Both the position numbers and the translations under genes were made by a program. Below, piece after piece: positions 1 to 9,312 of a DNA stretch of 64,000 nucleotides. Below the pieces are notes generated by a model. That model did no database searches, was not told where the DNA came from, and saw nothing but the letters and a program-made list of their open reading frames with translations. Position 1 is the first letter of the stretch. The number at the start of each line of letters is the position of its first letter. Origin of the DNA: Variovorax boronicumulans (GTDB taxonomy: Bacteria > Pseudomonadota > Gammaproteobacteria > Burkholderiales > Burkholderiaceae_C); contig NZ_JAAAFX010000009.1 of NCBI RefSeq assembly GCF_019352895.1, positions 266,764 through 330,763 on the forward strand, in the 5' to 3' direction.

Positions 1-13
1 CCTAGCCAGGCAC

Positions 14-30
14 GCTGAATAAAATTCAGC
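14..30. promoter_or_regulatory. 7-bp perfect hairpin before the first gene
   Basis: GCTGAAT, a 3-base AAA loop and ATTCAGC form a perfect inverted repeat that ends two bases before the start codon at 32. It could hide the ribosome-binding region of the DTW gene or be the tail of an upstream terminator. There is no T-tract, and the upstream context lies outside the window. Confidence 0.3.
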
Positions 31-31
31 C

Positions 32-667
32 ATGTGCGCCGCCTTAGTCCCCCGCCCCCAGTGCACCGCGTGCCTGCGCCCGCTCAGCGCCTGTATTTGC
101 CGCTGGGTCGCGCCCACCGACCACGCGGTGGAGGTAGTGGTGCTGCAGCACCCGCTGGAGGTTCACCACGCCAAAGGCAGTGCCCGCCTGCTGCATCTCA
201 GCTTGGCACATTGCCGCTTGGTGGTGGGTGAGGCATTTGCCGCGCCGGTCTGGCCGGTCGACGGCAAGCACACGCTGCTGCTGTACCCGGACAGTCCGCA
301 AGAGAGCGCTCCGGACCTGCGAGCCCCACTTCCGCTACCGCCCGAGTGGCTGCAAGCGAAGTCGTCGCGCCTGCGCCTGGTCGTGCTGGACGGCACCTGG
401 CGCAAAAGCCGAAAGATGCTCTACCAAAGCCCGCCACTGCAACAGTTGCCCCGCCTGGCCCTGCGCAACCTGCCGCCTTCGCATTACCGTATCCGCAAAG
501 CCCATGGGCCCGACCAACTCTCTACGCTGGAGGCGACCTGCTACGCCTTGGGCCAACTGGAAGGCGATGCGGCGCGGTTCCAGCCCTTGCTGGATGCCTT
601 CGACGGGTTTGTAGAGTACGTGGAGCAGGCTGGCGGGCAGCGAAACGCGCAAACTGACGAGTCCTGA
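32..667 (+). CDS. tapT: DTW-domain tRNA-uridine aminocarboxypropyltransferase
   Basis: Likely transfers the 3-amino-3-carboxypropyl group of S-adenosylmethionine to a uridine in tRNA, making acp3U, as E. coli TapT (YfiP) does. At 211 aa it is close to family length. A zinc-type cysteine cluster C-x2-C-x6-C-x-C occupies residues 11-23, and the eponymous D-(G)-T-W stretch lies at residues 120-123, followed by a basic RKSRKM patch. The C-terminal SHYRIRK and STLEA segments also fit the family. The start sits directly behind a small hairpin and has no clear Shine-Dalgarno, so the exact N-terminus is uncertain. The family is clear; the exact tRNA target is inferred. Confidence 0.85.
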   Translation: MCAALVPRPQCTACLRPLSACICRWVAPTDHAVEVVVLQHPLEVHHAKGSARLLHLSLAHCRLVVGEAFAAPVWPVDGKHTLLLYPDSPQESAPDLRAPLPLPPEWLQAKSSRLRLVVLDGTWRKSRKMLYQSPPLQQLPRLALRNLPPSHYRIRKAHGPDQLSTLEATCYALGQLEGDAARFQPLLDAFDGFVEYVEQAGGQRNAQTDES

Positions 668-729
668 CCTCGACTAAGGGTTACGAGGTTCATTTAAGTG
701 AACAGCCAAATGCCTGGTTCTGGCCGAAT

Positions 730-981
730 TCAGACCTGGCCGCGCGTCATCCAGTAGACAAGAGCCGCGACAAGCAGCCCGTAAAAGGCCAAGCCTATGA
801 GAGTAAGCCCGGCCGTGGTCACCACGCGCCGACCATCGAGCACGAACGACAACGAACCCGCAGCCGCGTGAAGACGTGCCTCATTGCCGTTCAGAGCCTC
901 GCCGCGCCACTTTCCGAGCGAGAAAAGCGAGACAAGGCCCTTTCCGGTCAAAGCAAGCAGCAGTTCAATGACAGCGTCCAT
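730..981 (-). CDS. Small membrane protein of unknown function
   Basis: An 83-aa protein starting MDAVIELLLAL with no recognised family. It has a weakly hydrophobic N-terminus, a basic and polar middle (WRGEALNGNEARLH) and one strong membrane segment at about residues 54-75, ending in WMTRGQV. An in-frame start up to 1077 would add 32 basic residues that look non-coding, so the ATG at 981 is preferred although no strong ribosome-binding site precedes it. It is separate from both neighbours and has no obvious operon partner. Confidence 0.5.
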   Translation of the reverse strand: MDAVIELLLALTGKGLVSLFSLGKWRGEALNGNEARLHAAAGSLSFVLDGRRVVTTAGLTLIGLAFYGLLVAALVYWMTRGQV

Positions 982-1138
982 GGATAGATGAAGGTCAACG
1001 GTGGATGTCTGCTTTTTAGGCGACTGTAGCCGGTCCCTACCTCCAGACCTTCGGAGCCCAAGCCGTCGATCAGCCACTCAAGGTTATCGCCTGAACTCGC
1101 TGCAACAGCACGTGCCCCTGCACGAGCTTCACTGAAGC

Positions 1139-2032
1139 TCAAGCGGACTGCCGCTTTTTCCGTGCAGCCCTTGGCGCCTCGCTTCGCGCCAGCCACAGCC
1201 CGCTCGCCACGATCAACGCCCCGCCACCCAGCGTCCATGCATCGGGCGCGGCCTGCCAGAACACCCAGTCCAGCAGGAGCCCCCAGGCGAGGGCGCTGTA
1301 TTCGAAGGGGGCGATGGCGGCGGCCTGGCCGTGGCGGAAGGCTTCGGCGATGGCCAACTGGCCCAGGAAGCCGCTGATGGCCAGGCCTGCCAGCAGCCAG
1401 GTGTGCTCGGCCTGGATCGGTACCCATTGCGGTGCCGCCAACAGGCTGCCGCAGACAGCCATGCCGGCCGTGGTCCAGAAGACCAGCGCGGCGCTCGATT
1501 CGGTGCGGCTGATGAGCCGGCCCAGCATGTTCGACAGCGCGTAGCAGACGGCGGCCACCAGAATCGCCAGGGCGCCGGTCGAGAGGAAGGCCCCTTGTTC
1601 GGGTCGCAGCGCGATCACGACACCGATGAAGCCCAGCCCGATCGCGATCCAGTGCCGCGGCTGCACCGACTCGCCCAGCATCGGCACGGCGATCAGCACC
1701 ATCAGCAACGGCGCGATGAAGGTGAGGGTGTAGGCCTCGGCCAAGCCCAGGGTCTTCAGGCCATGGACAAAGAGCACGAGCATCGTCATGTTCAGCGCGG
1801 TGCGCAGCAGATGCAGGCGCCAGCGCAGCCGGCGGTTGAAGACGCCGGCGGCCTCGCGCCGCGAAGCGATGTACAGGCACACCAAGGGCAGGGCCGTGAG
1901 GCCGCGCATGGCCATCACCTGCACCGGCGGGTAATGTCCGGCCAGGTTCTTGAGCAGCGCGTCCATGCAGGCGAAGAAGGCGCAAGCCAACAGCATCGCG
2001 GCGATGCCGCGCAGGGTTCCGGTCGAGTGCAT
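1139..2032 (-). CDS. DMT-family (EamA) transporter
   Basis: A 297-aa inner-membrane protein of the drug/metabolite transporter superfamily. About ten hydrophobic helices are arranged as two EamA repeats (roughly residues 7-138 and 150-285), with the usual SRTE-type loop between them and a short basic tail. Such proteins export metabolites or amino acids, but the substrate cannot be read from sequence. It is divergent from kup across 306 bases, with no other link between them. The ATG start fits the family, because the first helix follows at once. Confidence 0.85.
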   Translation of the reverse strand: MHSTGTLRGIAAMLLACAFFACMDALLKNLAGHYPPVQVMAMRGLTALPLVCLYIASRREAAGVFNRRLRWRLHLLRTALNMTMLVLFVHGLKTLGLAEAYTLTFIAPLLMVLIAVPMLGESVQPRHWIAIGLGFIGVVIALRPEQGAFLSTGALAILVAAVCYALSNMLGRLISRTESSAALVFWTTAGMAVCGSLLAAPQWVPIQAEHTWLLAGLAISGFLGQLAIAEAFRHGQAAAIAPFEYSALAWGLLLDWVFWQAAPDAWTLGGGALIVASGLWLARSEAPRAARKKRQSA

Positions 2033-2338
2033 GGTCGGGTTGTCTCGCGGCCGTGGCCGGAGGGATGGGGCTTGTGGTTTGATCGCCTGGCGTAGGCGCT
2101 ATGAACGTCTGGTGCTGGGCGGATTCTGCCTTCGATCAGCGCGTTGCAGGACGCGCGTGTTCGACCCGCAAGGCCGGGCAGGCGCATGGTGATGCGCTGG
2201 GTACATTGCGTCCTCGGACGCTGTGGGCCAGCAACAGCATCGCAGGCCGCTCGCAAAAGAGCATCTCCCCTCCCGCCGCCAGTGGCACACTGCGCCTGTC
2301 GTCCCCAGCGGGCATTCCGGCGCGATGCGCTTCCAAGA
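2033..2338. other. Divergent intergenic region between the DMT gene and kup
   Basis: These 306 bases separate two divergently transcribed transporter genes and must hold both promoters. I see no clear sigma-70 pair, repeat or riboswitch-like fold. Open frames run through it in the kup frame, but their composition looks non-coding. Confidence 0.4.
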
Positions 2339-4279
2339 ATGACGTCCACATCCAGCGCAGCGACAACGGCAATGGCACCGCTCGCGGCACCGTCCCCCGG
2401 CCCCCTGCATGGCAAGCGGCGGACACCGATGCTGGTGCTGGCCGCGATCGGCGTGGTCTACGGCGACATCGGCACCAGCCCGCTCTACACGCTCAAGACG
2501 CTGTTCGACCCGGCCAACGGCATGCCGCTGAATCCGACGAACGTGATCGGCGTGGTGTCGCTGATCTTCTGGTCGCTGATGATCGTGGTCTCGCTGAAGT
2601 ACGTGGTGCTGATCATGCGGGCCCACAACCATGGCGAGGGCGGGATCATGGCGCTGCTCGCATTGGCCGCGTCCTCGGTCGCCGACCGCCCGCGGCTGCG
2701 CCGCGTGCTGCTGCTGATCGGCGTGTTCGGCGCCTCGCTGTTCTACGGCGACGGCGTGATCACGCCGGCGATCTCGGTGCTCAGCGCGATCGAGGGGCTC
2801 GAACTCGCGGCGCCCGGGCTGGCCCAGTACGTGGTGCCGATCACGCTGGCCGTGCTGGTGCCGCTGTTCCTGGTGCAGAAGCGCGGCACCGCGGGCATGG
2901 GCGCGATCTTCGGGCCGATCATGGTCGTGTGGTTCGTGGTGCTCGCGGGCGCAGGCGTCGCGCATCTGCTGGCGGCACCGGCCATCCTGGCGGCCCTGAA
3001 TCCGCTCGCGGGCCTGGCCTTCTGCCTGCATCACGGCTGGCTGGCCTTCGTCGCGCTGGGCGCGGTGGTGCTGGCGCTGACCGGCGCCGAGGCGCTGTAT
3101 GCCGACATGGGGCATTTCGGCGCGACGCCGGTGCGGCTGTCGTGGTTCAGCCTGGTGTTCCCGTCGCTGGCGTTGAACTACCTGGGGCAGGGCGCGCTGC
3201 TGATCGCCAATCCCAAGGCCATCGAGAACCCGTTCTTCCTGATGTTTCCTGGCTGGGCCTTGGTGCCGATGGTGCTGCTGGCTTCGGCCGCCACCGTGAT
3301 CGCCTCGCAGGCCGTGATCTCGGGCACCTATTCGATGACCAAGCAGGCCATCCAGCTCGGTTTCCTGCCGCGCATGCAGGTGCGCTACACCTCCGAATCG
3401 GAGGCCGGCCAGATCTATGTGCCGGCGGTCAACTGGCTGCTGCTGGCGGCCGTCGTCATGGCCGTGCTGGGCTTCGGCTCGTCGACGGCGCTGGGTTCGG
3501 CCTACGGCATCGCGGTCACCGGCACCATGCTGATCACCACCTGCCTGACCTTCTTCGTGGTGCGCTACGCCTGGCGCTACAACTGGTGGCTGTGCGTGCT
3601 GGCGACCGGCTTCTTCCTGATCATCGATGTGGCCTTCTTCTCCGCCAACCTGCTGAAGATCGTGCAGGGCGGCTGGTTCCCGCTGGCCATCGGTGCCGTG
3701 ATGTTCATCGTGCTGACCACCTGGCACCGGGGCCGCGAGATGATGGAGCGCGAGGCCAGGGAGCGTGCCGGCACGACGCCGCTGGGGCCCTTCATCCAGG
3801 CGCAGGTCGGCCACAGGACGGACCGTGTCGAAGGCTCGGCGATCTACCTGTCGATCAACCCCAACGGCGTGCCGCATGCATTGCTGAAGAACCTCGAGCA
3901 CAACCACGTGCTGCACGAGTGCATGGTCTTCCTCACGGTCGTCAACCACGAGGTCCCGCGCGTGCCGGCGGCCGAGCGGATCACGCTGACCGACCTGGGC
4001 GCGAACTGCTTCCACCTGAGCGTGCAGTACGGCTTCAAGGACCGTGTGCATATCCCGATGGCGCTCGAGCTCTGCGCGCGCCACGGGCTGCTGTTCAAGC
4101 CCAACAAGGTCTCCTACTTCCTGAGCCGCGCGTCGCTGGTGCCGAGGCCGGGACACGGCATGGCGATCTGGCGCGCGCGGCTGTTCGCCACGATGCTGCA
4201 CAACGTCGGCAGCGTGGCCGACTTCCTCAAGCTGCCCTCGAGCCGGGTGATCGAGCTGGGCGTGCGCATCGAGATCTGA
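2339..4279 (+). CDS. kup: Low-affinity potassium transporter Kup
   Basis: Proton-coupled potassium uptake protein of the KUP/HAK/KT family, 646 aa from the chosen ATG (E. coli Kup is 622 aa). The family signature GVVYGDIGTSPLYT follows a short variable N-terminus, about twelve membrane helices span roughly residues 30-470, and the hydrophilic C-terminal domain has the expected INPNGVPHALLKNL and FKDRVHIP segments. The frame is open back to 2144, but that extension is basic and unlike the family, so the ATG at 2339 is used; its ribosome-binding site is weak. The stop lies in an inverted repeat shared with the convergent copper-chaperone gene. Confidence 0.93.
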   Translation: MTSTSSAATTAMAPLAAPSPGPLHGKRRTPMLVLAAIGVVYGDIGTSPLYTLKTLFDPANGMPLNPTNVIGVVSLIFWSLMIVVSLKYVVLIMRAHNHGEGGIMALLALAASSVADRPRLRRVLLLIGVFGASLFYGDGVITPAISVLSAIEGLELAAPGLAQYVVPITLAVLVPLFLVQKRGTAGMGAIFGPIMVVWFVVLAGAGVAHLLAAPAILAALNPLAGLAFCLHHGWLAFVALGAVVLALTGAEALYADMGHFGATPVRLSWFSLVFPSLALNYLGQGALLIANPKAIENPFFLMFPGWALVPMVLLASAATVIASQAVISGTYSMTKQAIQLGFLPRMQVRYTSESEAGQIYVPAVNWLLLAAVVMAVLGFGSSTALGSAYGIAVTGTMLITTCLTFFVVRYAWRYNWWLCVLATGFFLIIDVAFFSANLLKIVQGGWFPLAIGAVMFIVLTTWHRGREMMEREARERAGTTPLGPFIQAQVGHRTDRVEGSAIYLSINPNGVPHALLKNLEHNHVLHECMVFLTVVNHEVPRVPAAERITLTDLGANCFHLSVQYGFKDRVHIPMALELCARHGLLFKPNKVSYFLSRASLVPRPGHGMAIWRARLFATMLHNVGSVADFLKLPSSRVIELGVRIEI

Positions 4280-4298
4280 GCCGGCCCGCCCGGGCTCA
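4277..4298. terminator. Possible bidirectional terminator between kup and cusF-like gene
   Basis: TGAGCC and GGCTCA form an inverted repeat with a 10-base GC-rich loop. It spans the stop codons of two convergent genes that are only 16 bases apart. No T-run follows on either strand, so intrinsic termination is uncertain. Confidence 0.35.
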
Positions 4299-4643
4299 GC
4301 GCGCCGATTCGAGGTGCGTGACGGTCGGCTTGCCCTGCACGACCTCGACGTGGAAGCGCACCTTTTCGCCGGCCTTGACCTGGTCGAGCATCTTCCGGTC
4401 CGCGACGTCGAAACCCATGGTCATCGGGGGCATCGCGAGGTTGGGGATGTCGCCGTGCTTGAGCACGATCAGGCCGCGCGCCGGATCGATCTTCTGGACC
4501 ACCGCGTCGGTCAGCTGGCCGGCCCCGGCCTGCGGCTGCGCCGGCATCTGCATGGACGCCATGGGGTCCTTCGAGGGCTGGGCATGGGCCAGGGCCGCCG
4601 ACGCGGCGAGCAGTGCGAAGGCGAGGGAAAGGATGGTTTTCAT
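4296..4643 (-). CDS. CusF-like periplasmic copper chaperone
   Basis: A 115-aa secreted protein with a clear signal peptide (hydrophobic residues 4-19, cleavage near AHA-QP), a Met-rich linker and a CusF-type small beta-barrel (about residues 43-115). In CusF this fold hands Cu(I)/Ag(I) to the CusCBA pump. The metal-site segment reads MPPMTMGF. The residue aligned to the cation-pi Trp of E. coli CusF is Met here, a variant also common in other CusF-like proteins. AGGAG seven bases upstream fixes the ATG at 4643. It is the last gene of the leftward copper operon, 17 bases after cusA. Confidence 0.85.
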   Translation of the reverse strand: MKTILSLAFALLAASAALAHAQPSKDPMASMQMPAQPQAGAGQLTDAVVQKIDPARGLIVLKHGDIPNLAMPPMTMGFDVADRKMLDQVKAGEKVRFHVEVVQGKPTVTHLESAR

Positions 4644-4660
4644 GGTGTGACTCCTGGGGT

Positions 4661-7600
4661 TCAATGACTTGATTGGGTTGAAGAAGAAGGACGCGAGGCG
4701 TGCGCCCGGCCACGGCGCCGATGCAGCAGGTACCAGGCCGCCGGCACGACCAGCATGCTCAGCAGCGGTGCGCTGACCATGCCGCCGACCATGGGCGCGG
4801 CAATGCGCGTCATCACCTCCGAGCCCGTGCCGTGGCCCCAGAGGATGGGCAGCAGGCCGGCCATCACCACGGCCACGGTCATGGCCTTGGGCCGCACGCG
4901 CAGCACCGCGCCTTCGCGGATCGCGGCGCGCAGGGTGTCGTCGTTCATCGCTTCGCCGGCCTCGAGGCGCCTGGCCAAAGCGTTCTTGAGGTAGACCAGC
5001 ATCACCACGCCGAACTCGGCCGCGACGCCCGCCAGCGCGATGAAGCCGACCGCGGTGGCCACCGAGATCGAATGGCCCAGCGCCCAGATCAGCCAGAAGC
5101 CGCCGATGAGCGAGAAGGGCACGGCCGCCATCACCAGCGCCGCATCGGCGAAGGACCGGAACAGCAGGTAGAGCAGCACGAAGATCACGGCCAGCGTGAG
5201 CGGAATCACCAGCGCGAGCCGCTCGGTCGCGCGTTCCAGGTACTCGAACTGGCCCGACCACGACACCGCGTAGCCGGGCGGCATCTTCACGGTCTGGTCG
5301 ACCGCGGCCTGCATCGCTTGGACGGCGGAACGCAGGTCGCGCCCGCGCACATCGACGTAGACCCAGCCCGAGAGCCGCGCGTTCTCGCTGCGCAGCATGG
5401 GCGGGCCGTCGGCGATGCCGATCTTCGCCACGTCGCCGAGCAGCAGCTGCGCGCCCTTGTCGGTCACGAAGGGCAGCTGCCGCAGGCGCTCCAGCGAGTC
5501 GCGGATCTCGCGCGGGTAGCGCACATTGATCGGATAGCGCTCGCGGCCCGCGATGAGCTCGCCCACGTCGTCGCCGCCGATGGCGGTGGACACCACGGCC
5601 TGCACGTCGGCCACCGAGAGCCCGTAGCGCGCGGCCGCGAGCCGGTCGACATCGACGTCGATGTAGCGCCCGCCCGTGAGCCGCTCCGCGAGCGCGGAGG
5701 ACACGCCGGGCACGGCCTTCACGGCTGTTTCGATCTGCGTGCTCAGCGCATCGATGGTGGCCAGGTCCGGGCCCGCCACCTTGATGCCCACGGGGCTCTT
5801 GATGCCCGTGGCCAGCATGTCGATGCGGTTGCGGATCGGTGGCACCCAGACGTTGCTCAGGCCCGGCACCTGCACCGCGTGGTCGAGTGCCTCGATCAGC
5901 TTGTCGGGCGTCATGCCCGCGCGCCACTGGTCCCCGGGCTTGAACTGGATCGTGGTCTCGAACATCTCGAGCGGCGCGGGGTCGGTCGCGGTGTCGGCGC
6001 GGCCGGCCTTGCCGAACACGCGCGCGACCTCGGGCACGGTCTTGATCAGGCGGTCGGTCTGCTGCAGCAGTTCGGCCGCCTTCGACACCGACAGGCCCGG
6101 CAGCGCCGATGGCATGTAGAGCAGGTCGCCCTCGTCCAGCGGCGGCATGAACTCGCCGCCCAGCCGCATCAGCGGCACGGCCGTCAGCGCCAGCAGCAGC
6201 GCGGCGAGGAGCAGCGTGGCTTGGGGGAAGCGCAGCACCCATTCCAGCGCGGGCCGGTACACGGCCATCAGGACGCGGTTCACCGGGTTGGCGGCCTCGT
6301 GCGGGATGCGCCCGCGGATCAGGTAGCCCATGAGCACCGGGATCAGGGTCACCGACAGGCCGGCCGCGGCCGCCATGGCATAGGTCTTGGTGAACGCCAG
6401 CGGCGCGAACAGCCGGCCCTCCTGCGCCTCGAGCGAGAACACCGGCACGAAGGACAGCGTGATCACCAGCAGCGAGAAGAACAGCGCGGGGCCGACCTCC
6501 ACCGAGGCATCGCCCACCAGCCGCCAGCGTTCCGTGGTCGTGGGCTGCCGTCCCTGCGCGGTCTCGAAGGCCTCGATGTGCTTGTGCACGTTCTCGACCA
6601 TCACGATCGCGCCGTCGACCATCGCGCCGATGGCGATCGCGATGCCGCCCAGCGACATGATGTTGGCGTTGACGCCCTGCCAGTGCATCACGATGAAGGC
6701 CGCGAGCACGCCGACCGGCAGGGCCACCACCGCCACCAGCGCCGAGCGCAGGTGGAACAGGAAGACCGCGCAGACCAGCGCCACCACGATGAACTCCTCG
6801 ATCAGCTTGGTGCGCAGGTTGTCGACCGCGCGGTCGATCAGCAGCGAGCGGTCGTAGGTCGGCACGATCTCCACGCCTGGCAGCAGGCTGGGCTTGAGCG
6901 CTTCGAGCCTGGCCTTGACGGCCGCGATGGTGGCGCGCGCATTCTTGCCCGAACGCATCACGACCACGCCGCCGGCCACTTCGCCTTCGCCGTCGAGCTC
7001 GGCGATGCCGCGCCGCATCTCGGGGCCGACCTGCACGGTCGCCACGTCGCGCAGCAGCACGGGCGTGGCGCCGCTCGTGGCCAGCGGGATGGTGCGGAAG
7101 TCGTCCAGCGTGCGCAGGAAGCCGCGCGAACGCACCATGTACTCGGCCTCGGCGAACTCGACCACCGAGCCGCCCGAGGCCTGGTTGGCCTTCTGCAGCG
7201 CGTCGACGACGGTCGATTGCGTGATGCCCAGCGCGCGCATGCGGTCGGGGTCGAGCACCACCTGGTACTGGCGCACCATGCCGCCGATGCTCGCGACCTC
7301 GGCCACGTCGGGCACGGTCTTGAGCTCGAACTTGAGGAACCAGTCGTTGAGCGCGCGCAGCTGCCCGAGGTCGTGCGTGCCCGTGCGGTCGACCAGCGCG
7401 TACTCGTAGACCCAGCCCACGCCCGTGGCATCGGGGCCCAGCGCTGCGTTGGCGCCCGCGGGCAGCTTGCTCTGCACCTGGTTCAGCGACTCCACGACGC
7501 GCGAGCGCGCCCAGTAGGGATCGGTCTTGTCGTCGAACAGCACATAGACGAAGGAGTCGCCGAAGAAGGAGTAGCCGCGCACGGTCTTGGCGCCGGGCAC

Positions 7601-7825
7601 GCTGAGCATCGTGGTGGTCAGCGGATAGGTGACCAGGTCCTCCACCACCTGCGGCGCCTTGCCGGGGAAGGGCGTGCGGATGATGACCTGGGTGTCCGAC
7701 AGGTCGGGCAGCGCATCGAGCGGCGTGCGGGCCACCGACCAGGCGCCCGCGGCCATCAGGAACAGGGTCGCGATCAGCACCAGGAAGCGGTTGCCGATGG
7801 ACCAGCGGATCAGGGCGGCGATCAT
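4661..7825 (-). CDS. cusA: Heavy-metal RND pump CusA/CzcA family
   Basis: A 1054-aa inner-membrane proton-driven RND pump of the heavy-metal efflux family, the engine of a CusCBA-like tripartite exporter. It has twelve membrane helices in two blocks around two large periplasmic loops. The HME signature AIGAMVDGAIVMVEN lies in the helix 4 region, and the C-terminal LLPILWGHGTGSEVMTRIA segment is typical. ATGA at 7822-7825 joins it to the end of cusB, a translational coupling that supports this start. The copper/silver assignment comes mainly from CusF-like partners on both sides; cobalt-zinc-cadmium specificity cannot be excluded from the pump alone. Confidence 0.9.
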   Translation of the reverse strand: MIAALIRWSIGNRFLVLIATLFLMAAGAWSVARTPLDALPDLSDTQVIIRTPFPGKAPQVVEDLVTYPLTTTMLSVPGAKTVRGYSFFGDSFVYVLFDDKTDPYWARSRVVESLNQVQSKLPAGANAALGPDATGVGWVYEYALVDRTGTHDLGQLRALNDWFLKFELKTVPDVAEVASIGGMVRQYQVVLDPDRMRALGITQSTVVDALQKANQASGGSVVEFAEAEYMVRSRGFLRTLDDFRTIPLATSGATPVLLRDVATVQVGPEMRRGIAELDGEGEVAGGVVVMRSGKNARATIAAVKARLEALKPSLLPGVEIVPTYDRSLLIDRAVDNLRTKLIEEFIVVALVCAVFLFHLRSALVAVVALPVGVLAAFIVMHWQGVNANIMSLGGIAIAIGAMVDGAIVMVENVHKHIEAFETAQGRQPTTTERWRLVGDASVEVGPALFFSLLVITLSFVPVFSLEAQEGRLFAPLAFTKTYAMAAAAGLSVTLIPVLMGYLIRGRIPHEAANPVNRVLMAVYRPALEWVLRFPQATLLLAALLLALTAVPLMRLGGEFMPPLDEGDLLYMPSALPGLSVSKAAELLQQTDRLIKTVPEVARVFGKAGRADTATDPAPLEMFETTIQFKPGDQWRAGMTPDKLIEALDHAVQVPGLSNVWVPPIRNRIDMLATGIKSPVGIKVAGPDLATIDALSTQIETAVKAVPGVSSALAERLTGGRYIDVDVDRLAAARYGLSVADVQAVVSTAIGGDDVGELIAGRERYPINVRYPREIRDSLERLRQLPFVTDKGAQLLLGDVAKIGIADGPPMLRSENARLSGWVYVDVRGRDLRSAVQAMQAAVDQTVKMPPGYAVSWSGQFEYLERATERLALVIPLTLAVIFVLLYLLFRSFADAALVMAAVPFSLIGGFWLIWALGHSISVATAVGFIALAGVAAEFGVVMLVYLKNALARRLEAGEAMNDDTLRAAIREGAVLRVRPKAMTVAVVMAGLLPILWGHGTGSEVMTRIAAPMVGGMVSAPLLSMLVVPAAWYLLHRRRGRAHASRPSSSTQSSH

Positions 7826-9312
7826 GGTTTGGCGCCTGCTGGCACGCGCTGCACCGACACCAGCTCGTAGCCGATGGGGCCGCCTTCCTTGAATGCGAAG
7901 CGCACCGTGTCGCCGGGCCGGATGTCCAGGAACGCATCGGGCGATGCCTTGGCGAAGCCCATCGTCATCGGCGGCCACTGGAGCGTGGCGACCGGGCCGT
8001 GCGAGACGGTGATGGCGTCGGGCGCCACGCTCTCGACCCTGCCTTCGGCCTGGTGGATCGCCGCGGCGGGCGCCGACGCAGTCGAGGCCGGTGCAGGTGC
8101 CGCCATGTTCCCCAGCACCGCACGCAGCCGCGCCTCGGAGTCGATCAGGAACTGGCCGCTGGCCACCACCTGGTCGCCTTCGGCCAGGCCGGAGAGGACC
8201 TCGGTGTCCTCGCCCTGGTCGGCGCCCAGCGACACCTCGCGCGGCTCGAAGCCGCCCTCGGGCTGGCGCACGATGACGACGGCGCGCTGGCCGGTGCGGA
8301 TCACGGCTTCGGACGGCACGAGCAGCCGGGTGCTGCGCGGCCCCGCGACCTGCAGGCGCAGCAGCATGCCGGGCACCAGCGTGCCTTGGCGGTTGTCGAC
8401 TTCGAAGCGGGCCTTGAGCGTGCGAGTGGCCGCGTCGATCTCGGGCAGGATCTCGTCGAGCGTGCCCTCGAAGGATTGCGTGGCATCGGCCTGCAGGGCC
8501 GCCGTGACCTTTTGCCCCCGCACCAGGCGCAGCGCCTGCGCCTCGGGGATTTGGACCACGGCCCAGACCTTGTCGAGGCCCGCGATGCGGAACAGCGTGG
8601 TGCCGGGCGACACGGCCACGCCTTCGCGCACGCCCAGCTCGGCCACCACGCCGGCGCTCGGTGCCGTGAGCACGTAGCGCGCCTGTGCGGTGCCCGTCGC
8701 TTCGCTGCGCCGAATCAGGTCGGCCGGGATCGACAGGGCACGCATGCGCTCGCGCGCCGCCGCAACGAGGTCGGCCGACACGCCGGCGCGCTGGAGCGCC
8801 AGCAGTTCGTTCTGCGGGCCGAGCCACTCGGGCGCGAAGACCGTCGCCAGGGCCTGGCCCTTGCGCACGCGCTCCATCGGCGCGCGCACCGACAACTGCT
8901 CGACATAGCCCGCCACGCGCGTCTGCACGGCCACGTTGAGCCGCTCGTCGAACTGCACGGTGCCGACCGCGTCGAAGGACGTGGACGTCTCGGCGCGCCG
9001 CACCGTCGCGTAGCGGATGCCCAGGTTCTGCTGCACTGTCGGACTGACCGCCACGCCTGTGTTTTGCGTCGCGCCTTCGGCATAGACGGGCACCAGCTGC
9101 ATGTCCATGAAGGGCGACTTGCCGGGCTTGTCGAAGCGCTGGCCCGGCACCATCGGGTCGTGCCAGTAGAGGACCTGGCGGGCGTCGGTGGCGGAAGGGG
9201 CCGCCATCGATGCCTCCATCGACGAGCCCGTCCTGCGGCCCAGGTAGAAGGCGCCGGTTGCAAGCAGCAGGGCGGCCAGCAGTGCGATGACGATCGCGTG
9301 GGTCCTTTTCAT
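7822..9312 (-). CDS. cusB: CusB-type adaptor with fused CusF-like domain
   Basis: A 496-aa periplasmic membrane-fusion protein linking the CusA pump to the outer-membrane channel. The N-terminal membrane anchor (residues 7-24) is followed by a heavy-metal-binding segment with the YWHDPMVPG and MDMQLVPVY motifs, then barrel-sandwich and beta-barrel domains up to about residue 400. After an Ala-rich linker, a CusF-like domain (about residues 420-490) carries QWPPMTMGF and so keeps the Trp missing from the separate chaperone. Four-base overlaps with both neighbours show one operon. The fusion puts a metal-delivery domain directly on the adaptor. Confidence 0.9.
   Translation of the reverse strand: MKRTHAIVIALLAALLLATGAFYLGRRTGSSMEASMAAPSATDARQVLYWHDPMVPGQRFDKPGKSPFMDMQLVPVYAEGATQNTGVAVSPTVQQNLGIRYATVRRAETSTSFDAVGTVQFDERLNVAVQTRVAGYVEQLSVRAPMERVRKGQALATVFAPEWLGPQNELLALQRAGVSADLVAAARERMRALSIPADLIRRSEATGTAQARYVLTAPSAGVVAELGVREGVAVSPGTTLFRIAGLDKVWAVVQIPEAQALRLVRGQKVTAALQADATQSFEGTLDEILPEIDAATRTLKARFEVDNRQGTLVPGMLLRLQVAGPRSTRLLVPSEAVIRTGQRAVVIVRQPEGGFEPREVSLGADQGEDTEVLSGLAEGDQVVASGQFLIDSEARLRAVLGNMAAPAPASTASAPAAAIHQAEGRVESVAPDAITVSHGPVATLQWPPMTMGFAKASPDAFLDIRPGDTVRFAFKEGGPIGYELVSVQRVPAGAKP

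Noticed and set aside
2099..4201. A 700-codon minus-strand frame opposite kup
   Set aside because: His/Arg/Gln-rich shadow; kup is unambiguous on the other strand.
4700..7870. A 1056-codon open frame opposite cusA
   Set aside because: Composition rich in His, Arg, Gln and Gly with no domain; a high-GC shadow of the conserved pump gene.
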